DNA of 64,000 nucleotides, taken from contig JAXLST010000005.1 in the NCBI GenBank assembly GCA_046330435.1, positions 62,001 through 126,000 on the forward strand, read 5' to 3'. The translations under genes were made by a program, and so were the position numbers. Below, in pieces: positions 26,743-39,370 of this stretch. Within the stretch, counting starts at the first letter, position 1; the number at the start of each line of letters is the position of its first letter. The notes beneath the pieces are model-generated. The model saw only the letters and a program-made list of their open reading frames with translations. It was not told the DNA's origin and did not search any database. Source of the DNA: Ga0077560 sp046330435 (lineage in GTDB: Bacteria > Actinomycetota > Thermoleophilia > Miltoncostaeales > Miltoncostaeaceae).

Positions 26743-27555
26743 ATGGCCCTGATCGTGGTGCTCATCGTGCTCGTCGCCGTGGCGATGTTCCTCGTGAAGT
26801 CCGTGCGCATCGCCAACGAGTACGAGCGGGGGGTGGTGTTCCGCCTGGGCCGGCTGCTGGGCGTGAAGGGCCCAGGCCTGTTCCTGCTCATCCCGTTCAT
26901 CGACCGGGCGCTGCGGGTGGACCTCCGCACCGTCACCCTCAACGTGCCGCCGCAGGAGATCATCACCCGCGACAACGTCACGGTCACCGTGAACGCCGTC
27001 GTGTACTTCCGGGTGGTGGAACCCCGGCGGGCGATCGTGCAGGTCGAGAACTACGTGGTCGCGACCTCCCAGATCGCCCAGACCACCCTCCGGTCGGTCA
27101 CCGGCGAGGCGGACCTCGACCAGCTGCTCTCACAGCGGGACGACATCAACCAGCGCCTCGAGGCGCTCATCTCCCAGCAGACCCTCAACTGGGGCGTCGA
27201 GGTGCACCTGGTGGAGCTCAAGGACGTGGAGCTCCCCACCTCGATGCAGCGGGCCATCGCCCGGCAGGCGGAGGCCGAGCGCGAGCGGCGCGCGAAGATC
27301 ATCGCCGCCGAGGGTGAGGCGCAGGCCTCCCAGATGCTCTCCCAGGCGGCGAGCGTGATCACCGCCCAGCCCGGCGCGCTGCAGCTGCGCTACCTGCAGA
27401 CGATCTCCGAGGTCGGCACCTCCGAGGGCGCGAAGACCATGGTCATCCCGCTGCCGGTCGAGATGCTGGAGTTCTTCGGCGCCCTGGGCGGTTCGTCCCG
27501 GGCCCCGGCCGGGAACGGCAACGGCAACGGCGGCCCGCCCGCCACACGCGAGTAG
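26743..27555 (+). CDS. SPFH/band 7 (stomatin/slipin) membrane protein
   Basis: 270 residues. Residues 1-18 form a membrane anchor, then an SPFH domain (ANEYERGVVFRLGRLLGVKG, then PFIDRALRVDLRTVTLNVPP) and a coiled-coil region rich in Glu/Arg/Ala (about 165-205). Ends with a Gly/Asn repeat tail. Slipins organise membrane microdomains. GGAAAGG lies 7 nt upstream of the ATG. First gene of a three-gene set with ku and the GalT-like gene (12-bp gap). Confidence 0.9.
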   Translation: MALIVVLIVLVAVAMFLVKSVRIANEYERGVVFRLGRLLGVKGPGLFLLIPFIDRALRVDLRTVTLNVPPQEIITRDNVTVTVNAVVYFRVVEPRRAIVQVENYVVATSQIAQTTLRSVTGEADLDQLLSQRDDINQRLEALISQQTLNWGVEVHLVELKDVELPTSMQRAIARQAEAERERRAKIIAAEGEAQASQMLSQAASVITAQPGALQLRYLQTISEVGTSEGAKTMVIPLPVEMLEFFGALGGSSRAPAGNGNGNGGPPATRE

Positions 27556-27567
27556 CGGGAGGACGAC

Positions 27568-28383
27568 GTGCGCGCGATCTGGAAGGGCTTCGTCAGCTTC
27601 GGCCTGGTCACCATCCCGGTGAACGTGGGCATCGCCCAGGACCGGAAGGACCCGAGCTTCCGCACCCTGGTGCGCGAGACCAACCGGCCGGTCAAGCAGA
27701 AGCGCTGGGACCCGGACCGCGACGCCGAGGTGCAGCCCGAGGACACCGTGAAGGGCTGGGAGGTCGGCAAGGGCCGGTACGTGATCGTGGAGGAGGAGGA
27801 GCTCGCCCGCTTCGCCCCCCGCCAGGAGAAGACCGTGCAGATCCTGCAGTTCGTGGAGCTGCCGGAGGTCGACCCGGTGTTCTTCGAGAAGGCCTACTGG
27901 CTGGAGCCGCAGGAGCGGGCCGAGCGGCCGTACGCCCTGCTGGTCGCCGCCCTGCAGAAGACCGGCCGCGCCGCGATCGGGCGGTTCGTGCTGTCCACCA
28001 AGGAGCACCTGGTGCTGCTGCGCGCGGTGGACGGGGTGCTGACGCTCCAGACGCTCTACTACCCGGAGGACGTCCGCACGGACGTCCAGGCGGAGATCCG
28101 CGGGCGCGTGGAGGGCGTGGAGGTGGCCCAGGCCGAGCTGGACATCGCCGAGCAGCTGGTCACCGGGATGACGCGGCCCTTCGACGCGTCCGAGTACGCC
28201 AACGAGACCCGGCAGGCCCTGCTGGCGATGCTCGAGGCCAAGGCCGAGGGCCAGGAGGTCGTGGCACCCGAGGCCCAGGCGGAGCCGGCCCCGGTGGTGG
28301 ACCTCATGGCGGCCCTCAAGGCGTCGCTCGCGGCGGCGCAGGCCGGCGGCGGCGAGGCGGAGCAGGAGCGGAAGGCCTCCTGA
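27568..28383 (+). CDS. ku: non-homologous end-joining protein Ku
   Basis: 271 residues, the prokaryotic Ku homodimer subunit that binds DNA double-strand ends and recruits LigD. Begins RAIWKGFVSFGLVTIPVNVG, the family signature, with the central beta-barrel core and a C-terminal extension rich in Ala/Glu/Gln. GTG start with GGGAGGACGAC upstream. No ligD gene lies in the window, so the ligase partner must be elsewhere. Confidence 0.95.
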   Translation: MRAIWKGFVSFGLVTIPVNVGIAQDRKDPSFRTLVRETNRPVKQKRWDPDRDAEVQPEDTVKGWEVGKGRYVIVEEEELARFAPRQEKTVQILQFVELPEVDPVFFEKAYWLEPQERAERPYALLVAALQKTGRAAIGRFVLSTKEHLVLLRAVDGVLTLQTLYYPEDVRTDVQAEIRGRVEGVEVAQAELDIAEQLVTGMTRPFDASEYANETRQALLAMLEAKAEGQEVVAPEAQAEPAPVVDLMAALKASLAAAQAGGGEAEQERKAS

Positions 28384-29309
28384 GCCGGGTCCTGCGCGAC
28401 CCCCTCACGGGGGAGGTCCTGCTGCTCGCCCCGGGGCGGATGGACCGGCCGCACGACGTGGCCGACGACCGCCCCCGGGTCGCCACGCTGCCCCCGCCGG
28501 CCGACGGGCCGGTGCCCGGCTGCCCGTTCTGCCCCGGCTCCGAGCACGAGACGCCGCCGGAGCGCTGGGCCCTGCGCGACCACGGCCCCGCCGACGGCCC
28601 GGGGTGGCGGGTGCGCGCCGTGCCGAACCGCTACCCGGTGCTGGTGCCGCCGGAGGGCGCCCACGAGGTGGTGGTCAACAGCGACCGCCACGCGGCCGCG
28701 TTCTGGGACCTCACGCCCGAGGAGGCCTCGTGGGCGGCGCGGGGCTGGTGGGAGCGGGAGTCGGCCCTGGCCGGCGAGCACCACCGCACGTTCGTGTTCC
28801 TCAACCAGGGCGCGCAGGCGGGCGCCTCGCTGGAGCACACCCACACCCAGCTGGTGGGGCTGCCGGTGGACCCGCCGCGCCTGGCGGCGCGCGAGGCGGC
28901 GTTCCTGGACGGCGCCTGCCCACTGTGCGCCGACATCGCGGACCCCGGGGACCGGATCGTCGCCCGCGAGGACGGCCTGGTGGCCTGGTGCCCGCAGGTG
29001 CCGCCGCTCACCGCCGTCGTCCGCATCGCGCCCGCCGCCCACGCGCCGCGATGGGACCGGCCGTCGGCCGAGGCGCTGGGGCGGCTCCTGCAGCGGGTGA
29101 TGCGCGCGGCGGCGACGACGGCGGGCACGGACGCGGCGAACCTGTGGATCCACCAGGGCCGCTCCGGCGGGCCGCGGGACGTGCACTGGCACCTGGAGGC
29201 CATCCCCCGCATCGGCACGCTCGCCGGCCTGGAGCTGGGCGCCGGGGTCTACGGGCTGGTGCTGGACCCGGCCGAGTACGCGGGACGGCTGCGCGCCGCG
29301 CTGGCGTAA
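28380..29309 (+). CDS. galactose-1-phosphate uridylyltransferase-like protein (CTG start inferred)
   Basis: 309 residues if started at CTG 28380; HIT-superfamily nucleotidylyltransferase of the GalT type. Visible: N-terminal RDPLTG followed by LLLAPGRMDRP, CPFCPG, FLNQGAQAGASLEHTHTQL (nucleophile His motif H-x-H-x-Q), CPLC, and HWHLEAIPR. The first ATG (28440) would cut off the conserved RDPLTG strand. The frame upstream has no ATG, GTG or TTG; a CTG overlaps the Ku stop exactly as CTGA, with GGAAGG just upstream. Substrate (galactose 1-phosphate or ADP-glucose type) cannot be told. Confidence 0.85.
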   Translation: MSRVLRDPLTGEVLLLAPGRMDRPHDVADDRPRVATLPPPADGPVPGCPFCPGSEHETPPERWALRDHGPADGPGWRVRAVPNRYPVLVPPEGAHEVVVNSDRHAAAFWDLTPEEASWAARGWWERESALAGEHHRTFVFLNQGAQAGASLEHTHTQLVGLPVDPPRLAAREAAFLDGACPLCADIADPGDRIVAREDGLVAWCPQVPPLTAVVRIAPAAHAPRWDRPSAEALGRLLQRVMRAAATTAGTDAANLWIHQGRSGGPRDVHWHLEAIPRIGTLAGLELGAGVYGLVLDPAEYAGRLRAALA

Positions 29310-29325
29310 CGGCACGGCCCCGCGG

Positions 29326-29355
29326 CCGGGTCCGGGGGGTGCGCGCCGGACCCGG
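29326..29355 (+). terminator. terminator hairpin after the Ku operon
   Basis: CCGGGTCCGG (29326-29335) and CCGGACCCGG (29346-29355), perfect 10-bp stem with a 10-nt loop, 17 nt after the GalT-like stop. Confidence 0.6.
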
Positions 29356-29384
29356 CGCGGCGACGTGACCGGGGCGGGCCGCCA

Positions 29385-29390
29385 TAGGCT
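29385..29390 (+). promoter_or_regulatory. -10 element of the RTX gene
   Basis: TAGGCT; transcription would start near 29397, giving a leader of about 26 nt containing CGGAGG. Confidence 0.45.
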
Positions 29391-29422
29391 CGCCCCGATC
29401 GGATGCGGACCGGAGGTTGACG

Positions 29423-30214
29423 ATGATCCGACGGGCGGTGTGCCTCACCGCGGTCGCCCTTGGCGGCCTGGTGCCGCTCGCAGCACAGGGAGCGCAGATG
29501 CAGGACGCGACGGTCCAGGTGGCCGAGGGGGCCGGGACCGTGCGGGTGACGATCCTCGCGGCGCCCGGCGCCTCGGTGCGCTGGGGGACCGTGGACGGCT
29601 CCGCGGCCGGCGGCGCGGACTACGGCGCCTCGAGCGGAACCATCGTGTTCGCGCCGGAGCAGAGCTCGGCGACGGTGACCTTGCCGATCGTGCCCGACGC
29701 GGCGGTGGAGCCCGACGAGACCTTCGGGGTGGCGATCCTGGAGGTCACCGGCGACGGCATCGAGGTGCCGACCCTCACCACCGTGACCATCGCGAACGAC
29801 GACTACCTGCCGGGCCGGTGCGCGAACGTCCTCACCGGCACGGGTGCGTCGGAGACGCTCACCGGCGGCCCCGCGGGCGACCGCATCTCGGGCGGCTTCG
29901 GGAACGACGTGATCCGCGCGCTCGCCGGTGACGACTGCGCGGCCGGCGGCTTCGGCAACGACCGCATCGACATGGGCGCCGGCGCGGACACGGGCGACGG
30001 CGGGACCGGAAACGACCTGGTGCTGGGCGGCGCGGGGAACGACCGCCTGTTCGGCGGGCCGGGACGGGACGACCTGCGCGGCGGCACCGGGGCCGACCGG
30101 ATCACCGCCCGGGACGGCACCGGGGACCGGGTGGACTGCGGTCCGGGACGGGACGTCGCGGTCGTCGACCGGCTCGATGTCGTGTCCGGCTGCGAGGTCG
30201 TGCGCCGCGGCTGA
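29423..30214 (+). CDS. secreted Calx-beta / RTX calcium-binding protein
   Basis: 263 residues. Signal peptide (1-24), a Calx-beta domain (about 30-130; DYGASSGTIVFAPEQSSATV) and then four to five RTX-type nonapeptides (GGFGNDVI, GGFGNDRI, GGTGNDLV, GGAGNDRLF, GGTGADRI). Such repeats bind calcium and fold as a parallel beta-roll outside the cell. No enzymatic domain. CGGAGG lies 6 nt before the ATG. Single gene between two hairpins. Confidence 0.85.
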   Translation: MIRRAVCLTAVALGGLVPLAAQGAQMQDATVQVAEGAGTVRVTILAAPGASVRWGTVDGSAAGGADYGASSGTIVFAPEQSSATVTLPIVPDAAVEPDETFGVAILEVTGDGIEVPTLTTVTIANDDYLPGRCANVLTGTGASETLTGGPAGDRISGGFGNDVIRALAGDDCAAGGFGNDRIDMGAGADTGDGGTGNDLVLGGAGNDRLFGGPGRDDLRGGTGADRITARDGTGDRVDCGPGRDVAVVDRLDVVSGCEVVRRG

Positions 30215-30233
30215 CCGCCGCGCGCCGCAGGGG

Positions 30234-30270
30234 TGCGCGCGACGGCGCCCGGACGTGACCGTCGCGCGCA
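30234..30270 (+). terminator. terminator hairpin after the RTX gene
   Basis: TGCGCGCGACGG (30234-30245) and CCGTCGCGCGCA (30259-30270) form a perfect 12-bp stem with a 13-nt loop, followed by AT-richer CATATTCCC. Confidence 0.65.
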
Positions 30271-30324
30271 CATATTCCCTGCAATTTGGGGCGATCCGGC
30301 CTCGGTGTCGGCCGGGAGGGCTGG

Positions 30325-30330
30325 TAGACT
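30325..30330 (+). promoter_or_regulatory. -10 element of gyrBA
   Basis: TAGACT, 9 nt before an ATG at 30340 that opens a small ORF running into gyrB; gyrB itself starts about 137 nt after the predicted transcription start. Confidence 0.5.
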
Positions 30331-30339
30331 GGCGTCCCA

Positions 30340-30473
30340 ATGAGGAATGACGAGCGCCTCTGCGGTTCGGCGGGCAGGTCCAGCGCGCCGCAGCGGGTCC
30401 GGCCCGGGGCGTCGTCCCTCCACCCGGTCGATGTCGCCCGGCATCCCGGACACTCGCAGGACGTCAGGAGATC

Positions 30474-30477
<4 letters not shown>
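30340..30477 (+). CDS. putative 45-residue leader ORF overlapping gyrB
   Basis: An ATG 9 nt after TAGACT opens a 45-codon frame, rich in Arg and Ser, that ends at TGA 30475-30477, so stop and gyrB start share GTGA as do most operon junctions in this window. This would be a leaderless upstream ORF coupled to gyrB. No similarity recognised; it could be chance, since the frame is short and high-GC frames stay open easily. Confidence 0.4.
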
Positions 30478-32453
<1,976 letters not shown>

Positions 32454-32465
32454 GCCGGTGATCCG

Positions 32466-34940
<2,475 letters not shown>

Positions 34941-34946
34941 GAGCAC

Positions 34947-34970
34947 CCGGCCGGCGTCACCGCCGGCCGG
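34947..34970. terminator. bidirectional terminator gyrA / dciA
   Basis: CCGGCCGGCG (34947-34956), loop TCAC, CGCCGGCCGG (34961-34970): perfect 10-bp stem between two converging operons, 6 nt after the gyrA stop and 3 nt before the dciA stop. Confidence 0.7.
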
Positions 34971-34973
34971 ACC

Positions 34974-35447
34974 TCACTTCGTCCAGCGGCGCTGCAGTGC
35001 CGCGGCGGCCGCGCGTTCGATGGCGGCGCGCACCTGCTCGTCCTCGATGTGCGCCGTGAGCCCCGCCGCGGCGGCCCGCGCGGCCTCGCCGGGGGGTGCC
35101 GGCGGGGCCTTCGGCGCGGCGGGCTTCCCGGGAAGCGCGTGGTCGGCGATCACGGCGCGCAGGCCGCGCACGGGCACGCCGGCCTCCCGTTCCAGGGCGT
35201 CGGCGAGCCGGTCGGCCCGGGCGGCGATCTCCTGGGCGACGGAGGCGTCGGCGCAGGCGATGGTGACGACCCCGGCCCGTGAGCTGCGGATCGGGGCGGA
35301 GGCGTCCGCGAACTGCGGCGCCGCGCGTTCCCATGCCGACGCCATGTCCCGGCGCTCGGGAGCGCGCTCCAGGTAGGAGCCCAGCAGGTCCCCGGCGGCG
35401 AAGGCATCCCTGCGGCGGCGCTTCCAGCGCTTCTTCTCAGGCGGCAA
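34974..35447 (-). CDS. dciA: DciA/DUF721 family protein
   Basis: 157 residues, DUF721 (DciA), the DnaB-helicase-loading factor of bacteria without DnaC. N-terminus basic (KKRWKRRRR), core WERAAPQFADASAPIRSSRAGVV in separate strands and VTIACADASVAQEI, followed by an Ala/Pro linker and a charged helix. Start at TTG 35447, with GGGAGGG about 6 nt upstream; it overlaps the recF 3' end by 11 bp. Position next to recF is the classic place for this gene. Confidence 0.85.
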   Translation of the reverse strand: MPPEKKRWKRRRRDAFAAGDLLGSYLERAPERRDMASAWERAAPQFADASAPIRSSRAGVVTIACADASVAQEIAARADRLADALEREAGVPVRGLRAVIADHALPGKPAAPKAPPAPPGEAARAAAAGLTAHIEDEQVRAAIERAAAAALQRRWTK

Positions 35448-36570
35448 TCGTGCCCTCCCGCACCCGCACCACGGTCGCGTCCCGGGCCCCGGCGGTGGCG
35501 TGGGCCTCGGGGTCCGCGGCGGTGAGGATGACCTGCCCCGATCCCTCCACGGCACCCAGGAGGGCCGCACGGCGCACCGGGTCGAGCTCAGAGAGCACGT
35601 CGTCGAGCAGCAGGACCGGCTGGGTGCCCGCCGCCAGCAGCCGCTCACGGTGGGCCAGGAGCAGCGCGAGCGCGGCGGTGCGCTGCTCGCCCTGGCTGCC
35701 GAGCTTGCGCAGGTCGTGGTCCCCCGCGCCGATCCACACGTCGTCCCGGTGTGGCCCGGAGATCGTCATGCCCGCCGCCACCTCGCGTGGCCGCATCCGC
35801 TCCAGATGGGCCCGCAGGCCGGCCTCCAGCGCCTCCTCGTCGTCGCCCTCGACGGCGGAGGGCGACCCCTCCAGGGCCAGGCGGCCGCCGGGACCGCCGC
35901 CCAGGGCCTCCAGCCAGCGCGCGTACGGCTCGGCGAGCCAGGCGAGCTCCCGTCGCCGTGCCAGGGCGATGCGGGCGCCGTGGGCGGCCAGACGGGCCTC
36001 CCAGGGGAACGCCGCGCGCACGTCGCCCTCACCGGACCGCGCGCGCCGCAGCAGGGCGTTCCGCTGCGCCAGCGCCTCTTGATACGCGGCGGCGTCCTCC
36101 GCGAAGCCGGGCGTGACGGCCTCCAGCAGCCGGTCCAGGGCCCTGCGGCGGGCCGCGGGCGGGCCCTTCACCGCGCGCAGCTCCTCGGGCACGAACACCA
36201 GGACGGCCCCGGGCAGGCGCCACGCGGCGAGCTGCCGCACCCCCACCCCGTCGGCCACCAGGCGGCGGCCGATGCCCGCCGCGTAGCCGATCTCCCGGCG
36301 CGTGCGGGACGGGCCCTCCATGTCGGCCGCCACCCGCAGGGCGGGGCTGCCGTGGCGGACGAGCTCCGACAGCTGCGCGGTGCGCGGGCTCACGCCCAGC
36401 GTCGCGAGCACGACGGCCTCCACCAGGGAGGTCTTACCGGCACCGTTGGGCCCGCAGACGACCACGAGCCCGGGCGGCAACTCCAGTTCGGCGCGCCGCC
36501 AGCAGCGCAGGTCGGTGACCTCCAGGCGGGCGACGCGCCAGGCCGCCCCGGCGGGCGGCCCGCCGGTCAG
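35437..36570 (-). CDS. recF: RecF DNA repair/replication protein (CTG start inferred)
   Basis: 377 residues from CTG 36570. SMC-like ATPase loading RecA at gaps. Walker A is CGPNGAGKTSL, signature region LGSQGEQRTAALALLLAH, Walker B LLLDDVLSELD. RecF proteins begin with a short strand (VARLEVTDLRCW here) about 30 residues before Walker A; the first standard start codon in frame (TTG 36480) lies after that strand. The only frame-correct codon at the dnaN junction is CTG overlapping TGA (CTGA). A second CTG at 36525 is less well placed. Confidence 0.88.
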   Translation of the reverse strand: MTGGPPAGAAWRVARLEVTDLRCWRRAELELPPGLVVVCGPNGAGKTSLVEAVVLATLGVSPRTAQLSELVRHGSPALRVAADMEGPSRTRREIGYAAGIGRRLVADGVGVRQLAAWRLPGAVLVFVPEELRAVKGPPAARRRALDRLLEAVTPGFAEDAAAYQEALAQRNALLRRARSGEGDVRAAFPWEARLAAHGARIALARRRELAWLAEPYARWLEALGGGPGGRLALEGSPSAVEGDDEEALEAGLRAHLERMRPREVAAGMTISGPHRDDVWIGAGDHDLRKLGSQGEQRTAALALLLAHRERLLAAGTQPVLLLDDVLSELDPVRRAALLGAVEGSGQVILTAADPEAHATAGARDATVVRVREGTIAA

Positions 36571-37667
36571 CCGCTGAGCCGGATCGGCATGAGCAGGTAC
36601 CGGAACTCCTCGTCCGTGCCGCGCAGCAGGCCGGGCCGCAGCGGGCTCGACACGCCGAGGCGCAGCTCCTCGCCCTCGATCGCCTCCACGCCGGCCCGCA
36701 GGAACTCGACGTTGAAGCCGATCTCCAGGGGCTCCCCGCGGAACGGCACCGGCACCGACTCCCGGCCCTCACCCAGCTGCTCGCTGCTCGCCGACACCGT
36801 GAGCTGGCCCTCCGAGAAGGCCAGGCGCACCGGCGTGTTGCGCTGCGCGAGCACCGCGATGCGGGTGATCACGCCCAGCAGCTCCGCCCGGTCGAGCGTG
36901 AGGTCGTGCTCGAACGTCTCGGGGATGAGCTGACGGTAATCGGGGAATTGGCCATCGATGAGCCGGGTCGTGAGGCGAACCTGGCCCGCCCGGATGATCC
37001 CCTGCGTCTCGGTGAGGACCAGCTCGACCTCGTCGGCCCCGGAGAGGCCCACGACCCGCTGCACCTCGGCCAGGGCGCGCGCCGGGATGAGCGCCTGCAC
37101 GGGCTCGGCGGGGCCGCTCTCGATCGGCGTGCGGCGCACGGCCAGCCGGTACGAGTCGGTGGCGACCATCGTGAGGGCGTCGTGCTCCACGCGCACCAGC
37201 ACGCCGGTGAGCACCGGGCGGGTGTCGTCACGGGACGCCGCCCGTCCCACGCGCTCCGCGGCGGCGACCACCGCGGCGGCCGGCAGCCGGATGCCCTCGC
37301 CGGCGTCCGGCGGCAGCTCCGGGAACTCGTTGGCCTGGTGGCAGTTCAGCGTGAACGACGAGGCGCCGCTGGACACCGACACCACGCCCTCGCCGGGCCG
37401 GTGGTCGACCACCACGTCGCCGGGGGACATCGACCGCACGATGTCCGCCGCAAGGCGGGGCAGCACGATCGAACCGGCCTCCTCGACCGTCGCCGCCAGC
37501 GGCGCGCGGAGCGAGACCTCCATGTCGGTGGCCGAGAGCTCGACCCGCCCGTCCTCGGCGCGCACCAGGACGTTGCCGAGCACCGGCACCGTCGTCTTCG
37601 ACGAGGCGGCCCTGCCGACGGCGGCGAGGGTGGCGGACAGCTCGTCACGGGGGCAGATGAGCCTCAC
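36567..37667 (-). CDS. dnaN: DNA polymerase III beta sliding clamp
   Basis: 366 residues, three repeated clamp domains. N-terminal RLICPRDELSATLAAVGRA, middle LTGVLVRVEHDALTMVATDSYRLA, C-terminus RYLLMPIRLSG as in the family. GTG at 37667, preceded by a -10-like TAGGGT with 6-nt spacer, so probably leaderless. Begins the dnaN-recF-dciA operon. Confidence 0.97.
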   Translation of the reverse strand: MRLICPRDELSATLAAVGRAASSKTTVPVLGNVLVRAEDGRVELSATDMEVSLRAPLAATVEEAGSIVLPRLAADIVRSMSPGDVVVDHRPGEGVVSVSSGASSFTLNCHQANEFPELPPDAGEGIRLPAAAVVAAAERVGRAASRDDTRPVLTGVLVRVEHDALTMVATDSYRLAVRRTPIESGPAEPVQALIPARALAEVQRVVGLSGADEVELVLTETQGIIRAGQVRLTTRLIDGQFPDYRQLIPETFEHDLTLDRAELLGVITRIAVLAQRNTPVRLAFSEGQLTVSASSEQLGEGRESVPVPFRGEPLEIGFNVEFLRAGVEAIEGEELRLGVSSPLRPGLLRGTDEEFRYLLMPIRLSG

Positions 37668-37673
37668 GACCCG

Positions 37674-37679
37674 ACCCTA
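37674..37679 (-). promoter_or_regulatory. -10 element of dnaN
   Basis: TAGGGT on the minus strand, 6 nt before the dnaN GTG. Confidence 0.5.
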
Positions 37680-37961
37680 CCCTGAGCGGTGGAGAACCGA
37701 GGCCTCCACGTAGTTCCGAAGAAAAGAAAAGACATATCTCTCGTAGTGGTAATAGGCCCTGTGGAGAGGTGGAGAACCCACCGGGAATGCCCGAGCTGAC
37801 GGCATTCTGACGGTGCCGTCGGATGTGGGCGAACCGGTGCCGCCATCCACATCCGTCCACCGGCCCGGCGGGCGCCGTGCGATCCGCGCCCGGGCCTGGG
37901 GAGAACGCGGGGGTTGTCCCCCGCCGATCCACCGCCCGCCCCCATGGCCGTCCCCCGCACG
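37680..37961. other. candidate oriC between dnaA and dnaN
   Basis: 282-bp gap. 37711-37754 is strikingly A/T-rich for this genome, including GAAAAGAAAAG and CATATC, and could be the unwinding element. Around it are degenerate DnaA-box-like 9-mers on either strand: TTCTCCACC (twice, inside an 11-nt direct repeat GGTGGAGAACC at 37688-37698 and 37768-37778, exactly 80 bp apart), CTCTCCACA (complement of 37760-37768), CCATCCACA (37843-37851), TTGTCCCCC (near 37914). None is a perfect TTATCCACA. Confidence 0.55.
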
Positions 37962-39311
37962 TCAGCCCGCCGCGGCGCCGGTGAGGCGCGTGGTGAGGAT
38001 CTGGACGGCGCTGTAGATCTCGCCCTCGTCGGCCATCTGCTTGGCCACCTTCTGGCACGCGTACATGACCGTCGTGTGGTCCCGGTTGCCGAAGGCGCGG
38101 CCGATCACGGGCAGGGAGCTCTCGGTGAGCTCGCGGCTCAAGTACATGGCGACCTGGCGGGGCGTGACGATGTGCCGGGTGCGCTTGTGGCCCTGCAGCT
38201 CGTCGACGCCGACCTTGAAGTACGTCGCCACCTCGCGCTGGATCCCGTCGATGGTCACCGCGCCGTCCCCGGTCGGGTACAGGTCCTGCAGCACCTCGCT
38301 GGCGAGCTCCACGCTCACCGGCCGCGCCGCGATGGACGCGTGGGCGACCACCCGGGTCAGCGCGCCCTCCAGGGCCCGCACGTTGGAGGACACGCGTTGG
38401 GCGATGAGGGAGAGCACCTCGGAGTCGTGCACCTCATAGCCGTCGTGCAGGACCCGCTTGCGGAGGATCGCGATGCGCGTCTCCAGGTCCGGCGGCTGGA
38501 TGTCGGTGATGAGGCCCATCTCGAACCGGGACCGCAGGCGGTCCTCCAGGGTCGCGATGGCCTTCGGGGGCCGGTCGGAGCTGATGACGATCTGCTTGCC
38601 GGCGTCGTGCAGCGCGTTGAACGTGTGGAAGAACTCCTCCTGGGTCTGCTCGCGGCCCTGGAGCGACTGGATGTCGTCGATGAGGAGGATGTCCACGTTG
38701 CGGTAGCGGTCCTTGAAGGACCGGATGTTCCCGTCGCGCAGCGCGTTGATGAACTCGTTGGTGAACGTCTCCACCGAGACGTACAGGTACCCGAGCTCCG
38801 GGTAGTTCGCGTCGACGAAGTGGCCGATGGCGTGCAGGAGGTGCGTCTTCCCCAGCCCCACCCCGCCGTAGATGAACAGCGGGTTGTAGGCCTTCGCGGG
38901 CGACTCGGCCACCGCGAGGGCCGCCACCTGGGCGAACCGGTTGCTGGGGCCGGTCACGAACGAGTCGAACGTGAACCGCGGCTGCAGGCGGCCCTGGGAG
39001 CGCTTGGGCATCTCCCGCGGGGCCGGCGGCAGGTCGGCGTCCCGGCCGTCCACCGCGTGGTCCGCCGGGGCGACCAGCACCTGCACGTCCAGGTCGCTGC
39101 CGGTCACCTCGAACAGCGCGTCCTTGAGCAGGGTCATGTACCGCTGCTGCACCCAGTTGCGGGCGAACTCCGTGTCGACGCCCACCGTGAGGCGGTCGTC
39201 GGTGAGCTCCAGCGGTCGGGCGCGGTCGAACGCGAACCCGTACGTCGCGGCGTTCAGCGTCGAGCGCAGACGGTCGCAGACCTCCGACCACACGGCGTCG
39301 GCCGAGGTCAC
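37962..39311 (-). CDS. dnaA: chromosomal replication initiator DnaA
   Basis: 449 residues. Domain I at the N-terminus (VWSEVCDRLRSTLN), short domain II, AAA+ domain III with YGGVGLGKTHLLHA (Walker A) and DILLIDDIQSL (Walker B), and domain IV with the DnaA-box-binding GNRDHTTVMYACQKV. GTG at 39311 fits the domain I start; AGGAAA lies 5 nt upstream. An earlier in-frame GTG would add about ten residues. Confidence 0.97.
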   Translation of the reverse strand: MTSADAVWSEVCDRLRSTLNAATYGFAFDRARPLELTDDRLTVGVDTEFARNWVQQRYMTLLKDALFEVTGSDLDVQVLVAPADHAVDGRDADLPPAPREMPKRSQGRLQPRFTFDSFVTGPSNRFAQVAALAVAESPAKAYNPLFIYGGVGLGKTHLLHAIGHFVDANYPELGYLYVSVETFTNEFINALRDGNIRSFKDRYRNVDILLIDDIQSLQGREQTQEEFFHTFNALHDAGKQIVISSDRPPKAIATLEDRLRSRFEMGLITDIQPPDLETRIAILRKRVLHDGYEVHDSEVLSLIAQRVSSNVRALEGALTRVVAHASIAARPVSVELASEVLQDLYPTGDGAVTIDGIQREVATYFKVGVDELQGHKRTRHIVTPRQVAMYLSRELTESSLPVIGRAFGNRDHTTVMYACQKVAKQMADEGEIYSAVQILTTRLTGAAAG

Positions 39312-39370
39312 GGGGGTTTCCTGAGGATCTCCGGGCACCTTCGGATCCTTCGTCGGGTGTGTGTTCTGAA

